DNA from: DASZPL01 sp035550315
GTDB taxonomy: Bacteria; Actinomycetota; Actinomycetes; JAFAQI01
Assembly: GCA_035550315.1 (NCBI GenBank)
Contig: DASZPL010000003.1
Location: 1 to 15,273, forward strand
Length of the DNA: 15,273 nt
Reading direction: 5' to 3'
This document shows positions 12,616 through 15,273 of this stretch, in pieces. The translations under genes were made by a program, and so were the position numbers. Within the stretch, counting starts at the first letter, position 1; every line of letters starts with the position of its first letter. The notes below the pieces were generated by a model that worked only from the letters and a program-made list of their open reading frames with translations, had not been told where the DNA came from and ran no database searches.

Positions 12616-13758
12616 ATGGGACTGCTCGACAAGGTCAAGGGCCAGTTCATCGACATCGTCGAGTTCCTCGACGACAGCCGGGACACGATCGTGTGGCGCT
12701 TCCCACGCCAGGGCAACGAGATCAAGATGGGTGCCCAGCTGGTCTGCCGCGAGGGCCAGGCGGCGGTGTTCGAGAACGAAGGCAAGATCGCCGACGTCTT
12801 CCAGCCCGGCACCTACACCCTCGAGACCCAGAACATGCCGATCCTGTCCGACCTCAAGGGCTGGAAGTACGGCTTCAACTCCCCGTTCAAGGCCGAGGTC
12901 TACTTCGTCGGGACCCGGCTCTACACGGACATGAAGTGGGGGACGCAGGAGCCAGTCACCATCCGCGACGCCGAGTTCGGCATGGTGCGGTTGCGTGCGT
13001 TCGGCACGTTCGCGCTCCAGGTCACCGACCCGGCGGCGTTGCTGCGCCAGCTCGTCGGGACCGACCCGAACTTCACCACCGAAGAGGTGCAGGACTTCCT
13101 GCGCGAGAAGATGGTCAGCGAGGTCGGTACGGCGCTGGCGACCTCCGGCGTACCGATGCTGGACCTCGCCGCAAACCAGCAGAAGATCTCCGAGACGCTC
13201 GCCGGAACCCTGACGACCGCCTTCGCCGACATGGGCGTGTCGATCCCGAAGTTCATCATCCAGAACATCTCGCTGCCGCCCGAGGTCTCGGCGATGCTGG
13301 ACAAGCGCACCGAGATGGGGGTGCTCGGCAACCTCGACCAGTTCACGAAGTTCCAGGCGGCCAGCGCCATCACCGAGGCGGCGCAGAACCCGGGCGGTGT
13401 CGCGGGCGCCGGTGTCGGGCTCGGCGCGGGCCTGGCGATGGGCCAGCAGATGGCTGCCGCGATGCAGCCGCAGACCACCACGTCAGCCGCCGCCGGATCC
13501 GCGCCGCCGCCGCTGCCGACCGCGGCTGGTTTCTACATCGGGGTGAACGGCCAGCAGGTCGGCCCGTTCGCGGTCGGCGACCTCCCGGCGCAGGTGGCCA
13601 GTGGGCAGCTGACTCCGGACACCCTGGTGTGGCGGCAGGGCATGGCCGCGTGGGCGCGCGCGGCCGATGTGCCCGAGGTCAACTCGGCCTTCGGGGCAGC
13701 GCCGCCGCCGCTGCCACCGGAGACACCGCCGGCACCTCCCGCCCCGCCGTCGGCCTGA
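12616..13758 (+). CDS. SPFH-domain protein with C-terminal GYF_2 domain (YdjI-like)
   Basis: This 380-residue protein resembles the virion-core/YdjI-type branch of the SPFH (stomatin/prohibitin/flotillin) superfamily. The N-terminus MGLLDKVKGQFIDIVEFLDDSRDTIVWRFPRQGNEIKMGAQLVCREGQAAVF is characteristic of this branch. The SPFH core continues to about residue 250 (VRLRAFGTFALQVTDP, IPKFIIQNISLPPEVSAMLDKR). An Ala/Gly/Gln segment follows, then a GYF_2 domain at about 305-357 (YIGVNGQQVGPF, TLVWRQGMAAWARAADVP) and a Pro-rich tail. There is no signal peptide or clear membrane helix, so it probably lies on the inner membrane face. In Bacillus subtilis the relative YdjI works with YdjG and YdjH to recruit a PspA homologue to membranes. 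GGGAGG precedes the ATG by eight bases. The next gene follows after 22 bases. GYF_2 domains typically bind partner peptides; a role with the downstream protein is inferred. Confidence 0.88.
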   Translation: MGLLDKVKGQFIDIVEFLDDSRDTIVWRFPRQGNEIKMGAQLVCREGQAAVFENEGKIADVFQPGTYTLETQNMPILSDLKGWKYGFNSPFKAEVYFVGTRLYTDMKWGTQEPVTIRDAEFGMVRLRAFGTFALQVTDPAALLRQLVGTDPNFTTEEVQDFLREKMVSEVGTALATSGVPMLDLAANQQKISETLAGTLTTAFADMGVSIPKFIIQNISLPPEVSAMLDKRTEMGVLGNLDQFTKFQAASAITEAAQNPGGVAGAGVGLGAGLAMGQQMAAAMQPQTTTSAAAGSAPPPLPTAAGFYIGVNGQQVGPFAVGDLPAQVASGQLTPDTLVWRQGMAAWARAADVPEVNSAFGAAPPPLPPETPPAPPAPPSA

Positions 13759-13780
13759 TCCGGCGAACCGGCGGCTCGTG

Positions 13781-15133
13781 ATGACGACGCCTCCTCAGGA
13801 CCCGTCCTTCCAAGGCAGCAGCTGGGGCTCGTCCCCTGAGCAGCCGTACTTCGCCGGCAGTGCGAGTGCCCCGCCGCCCGTGCCACCGCCGGCTGCACCG
13901 CCGATGCCACCGCCGGCCGTGCCGGGCCAGCCGACCGCGGCCGCGCCGCCCGCACCACCGGCGGCGCCCGCGCCGCCCGCGCCGCCCACACCTCCTGCAC
14001 CGACGGGTGAGGACGGCACCACGGCGTTGCTGTCCGTCGCGTGCAAGTCCTGCGGATCGCAGATGAAGTACGCCCCCGGCACCACGAGCCTGAAGTGCCC
14101 GGCGTGCGGCGCCGTACAGGCGATCGAGGCGACCCGCCAGGTCGAGGAGCACTCCTACGACGCGTGGGCGGCGGTCCCGGAGAAGCGGGTCGCGACGATC
14201 GGGAAGGTCGTCGTGAAGTGCCAGGGCTGTGGGGCGACGACGGAGACCGACCAGCTCGCCGGCGCCTGCCAGTTCTGCGGCGGCGCGCTGCTGCCGGTCA
14301 CCGAGCCCGAGGGGCTGATCGCGCCCGAGGCGTTGCTGCCCTTCGCGGTCGCCAAGAAGGGCGCCAACGAGGCGTTCGGCAAGTGGGTGAAGTCGCGCTG
14401 GTTCGCTCCGAACGCGCTGAAGAAGGTCGGCTCGACGGAGGCGCTCAAGGGCACCTACGTCCCGCACTGGACCTACGACGCGGCGACGCAGACGCACTAC
14501 ACCGGCGAGCGCGGCGAGGCGTACTACGTGACGGTCGGCTCCGGGAAGGAACGCCACGAGGAGCGCCGCGTCAACTGGTATCCGGCGTCGGGAAACGTCT
14601 CTCGCAACTTCGACGACGTCGTCGTACCGGCCAGCGGCATCCTGCCTGCCGCGAAGCTGGACAAGATGGGCCCGTGGACGACGTCTCAGGCGTTGCCGTT
14701 CGACCCGCAGTACCTCGCGGGTTACACCGCGGTCCGGTACGACGTCGATCCTGACACCGGCCTCGTCGCCGCCAAGGGCAAGATGGAGCACGTCATCCGG
14801 GGTGACTGCTGCGCCGACATCGGCGGCGACGAGCAGCGGGTGACTTCCATGCAGGTGCAGTACTCGGCGCTGATGTTCAAGCTGATGCTGCTGCCGCTGT
14901 GGATCGCGTCGTACATCTATGCCGGCAAGACCTACCAGGTCCTCATCAACGCGAACACCGCTGAGGTGGTCGGTGATCGCCCCTACAGCAAGATCAAGAT
15001 CGCGCTGGCGGTGATCGCGGGTCTCATCGTGATCGCGGTCGGCATTGCGATCTACCTGCATGTGAGGGGCAACTCGACCTCACCGTCGAGCACGACCACG
15101 TCCGTTGCCGTTGCCGCTGCCGTTGCCGCCTGA
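13781..15133 (+). CDS. Membrane protein with two zinc ribbons (YdjG-like partner of SPFH protein)
   Basis: This 450-residue protein begins with a Gln/Ser/Pro-rich disordered region (to about residue 80, mostly Pro and Ala). Two zinc ribbons follow: Cys88, Cys91, Cys106, Cys109 and then Cys147, Cys150, Cys163, Cys166. The middle domain contains YVPHWTYDAATQTHYTGERGEAYYV and VNWYPASGNVSRNFDDVVVPAS. Near the C-terminus are a hydrophobic stretch (LPLWIASYIYAG) and one membrane helix at about 407-428, with a short Ser/Thr/Val/Ala tail outside. This layout matches the zinc-ribbon membrane proteins that accompany YdjI-type SPFH proteins; database entries often mislabel them as PriA-like. The ATG at 13781 is preferred to the adjacent GTG at 13778, although neither has a clear ribosome-binding site, which suggests coupling to the upstream gene. 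An insertion sequence begins about 11 bases after the stop. Confidence 0.82.
   Translation: MTTPPQDPSFQGSSWGSSPEQPYFAGSASAPPPVPPPAAPPMPPPAVPGQPTAAAPPAPPAAPAPPAPPTPPAPTGEDGTTALLSVACKSCGSQMKYAPGTTSLKCPACGAVQAIEATRQVEEHSYDAWAAVPEKRVATIGKVVVKCQGCGATTETDQLAGACQFCGGALLPVTEPEGLIAPEALLPFAVAKKGANEAFGKWVKSRWFAPNALKKVGSTEALKGTYVPHWTYDAATQTHYTGERGEAYYVTVGSGKERHEERRVNWYPASGNVSRNFDDVVVPASGILPAAKLDKMGPWTTSQALPFDPQYLAGYTAVRYDVDPDTGLVAAKGKMEHVIRGDCCADIGGDEQRVTSMQVQYSALMFKLMLLPLWIASYIYAGKTYQVLINANTAEVVGDRPYSKIKIALAVIAGLIVIAVGIAIYLHVRGNSTSPSSTTTSVAVAAAVAA
15104..15127 (+). repeat. Four hexanucleotide units at the 3' end of the zinc-ribbon gene
   Basis: GTTGCC, GTTGCC, GCTGCC and GTTGCC run in tandem and encode the Val/Ala tail of the protein. 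The stop codon follows six bases later. Repeats like this can expand or shrink by slippage, so the tail may vary among strains. Confidence 0.6.
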
Positions 15134-15144
15134 CGACCTTCTAG

Positions 15145-15273
15145 AGCCTGTTGCCCAAAATCGTCTTGGCTCTGCGGGGTTTGCTGTGTGAGTGGTTGCC
15201 GCTGCCGGCTTAGGCCGGGGCGGTGCGGTGGAGTCGGAGCAGGTTGAGGGCGGCGGCGGCGAGGTGCGCTTCG
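15145..15273. mobile_element. Insertion sequence, one end inside the window
   Basis: Immediately after the zinc-ribbon gene the sequence changes character. CTAG (15141-15144) is followed by AGCCTGTTGCCC, which looks like an IS terminal repeat, then by a non-coding stretch and the C-terminus of a transposase read inward on the minus strand. CTAG may be the target site. The other end and the matching inverted repeat lie outside the window, so the boundary at 15145 is an estimate. Confidence 0.55.
15210..15273 (-). CDS. Transposase, C-terminal fragment (IS1182/IS5-like)
   Basis: The minus strand encodes the last 20 residues of a protein ending HLAAAALNLLRLHRTAPA, followed by TAA at 15212-15210; the rest lies beyond the window. 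The HLAAxALNLxRL pattern is typical of the C-terminus of DDE transposases of the IS1182 group and its IS5-type relatives. Only this tail is visible, so family assignment is tentative and intactness cannot be judged. Confidence 0.6.
   Translation of the reverse strand, partial: EAHLAAAALNLLRLHRTAPA

Noticed and set aside
14042..14280. Zinc ribbons as part of a PriA helicase or TFIIB-like factor
   Set aside because: There are no helicase motifs or TFIIB repeats; the ribbons are followed by a membrane helix, fitting a YdjG-like protein.
13679..15061. 460-codon minus-strand frame opposite the zinc-ribbon gene
   Set aside because: Arg/Leu-rich shadow with no motif; the plus strand encodes ordered CxxC pairs and a membrane helix.
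1..15273. CRISPR array, toxin-antitoxin pair or defence island
   Set aside because: No regularly spaced repeats were found, and no small paired genes or defence-type domains; the genes are mostly metabolic, transport or envelope related.

Overview
The window is chromosomal DNA from a high-GC actinobacterium. The supports are strong G/C bias at third codon positions, tRNA genes of actinobacterial type (two of three encode the 3' CCA), TANNNT-type -10 boxes, a probable leaderless gene, and several families common in Actinomycetes: a SpoIIE-type phosphatase, a DUF2277 protein, a secreted GH25-like protein with a GYDVSWPQC start, and fused branched-chain-amino-acid-type transporter subunits. The genus cannot be fixed from the sequence alone.

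Layout. Bases 2-1500 hold the end of a PP2C/SpoIIE-type phosphatase and a convergent gene for a membrane-anchored exported protein of LolA/LppX-like appearance. A palindrome that contains both stop codons separates them. tRNA-Phe(GAA) lies at 1540-1616 on the minus strand. Bases 1788-2624 encode a secreted GH25-like protein. Bases 2797-7632 are a complete three-gene ABC importer of the hydrophobic/branched-chain amino acid (HAAT) type, normally made from five polypeptides: a lipoprotein binding protein, a LivH-LivM fused permease and a LivG-LivF fused ATPase. A crotonase-fold gene (7606-8382, minus) overlaps the ATPase gene tail to tail. tRNA-Asp(GTC) and tRNA-Glu(TTC) follow at 8482-8642 on the minus strand.

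Bases 8730-10247 hold a second crotonase with both catalytic glutamates, an unrecognised 127-aa protein and a DUF2277 protein. A secreted GH3 beta-glucosidase-type enzyme (10293-12515, minus) is divergent from a two-gene unit (12616-15133). That unit encodes an SPFH protein with a C-terminal GYF_2 domain, and a membrane protein with two zinc ribbons. It resembles the SPFH/zinc-ribbon pair of the Bacillus ydjFGHI membrane-stress locus. The window ends inside an insertion sequence whose transposase C-terminus lies at 15210-15273.

How the parts work together. The importer genes form an operon: a hairpin lies between binding protein and permease, and there is an ATGA overlap between permease and ATPase. 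The crotonases beside it hint at acyl-CoA metabolism, but the substrate cannot be read from sequence. The SPFH/zinc-ribbon pair is probably a membrane-surveillance module. The points most worth a second look are the doubly fused transporter, the SPFH-GYF_2/zinc-ribbon pair without a visible PspA, and the separation of a usually compact Glu-Asp-Phe tRNA cluster by about 6.9 kb. I see no CRISPR array, phage structural genes or toxin-antitoxin pair. No gene-free stretch exceeds 300 bases.
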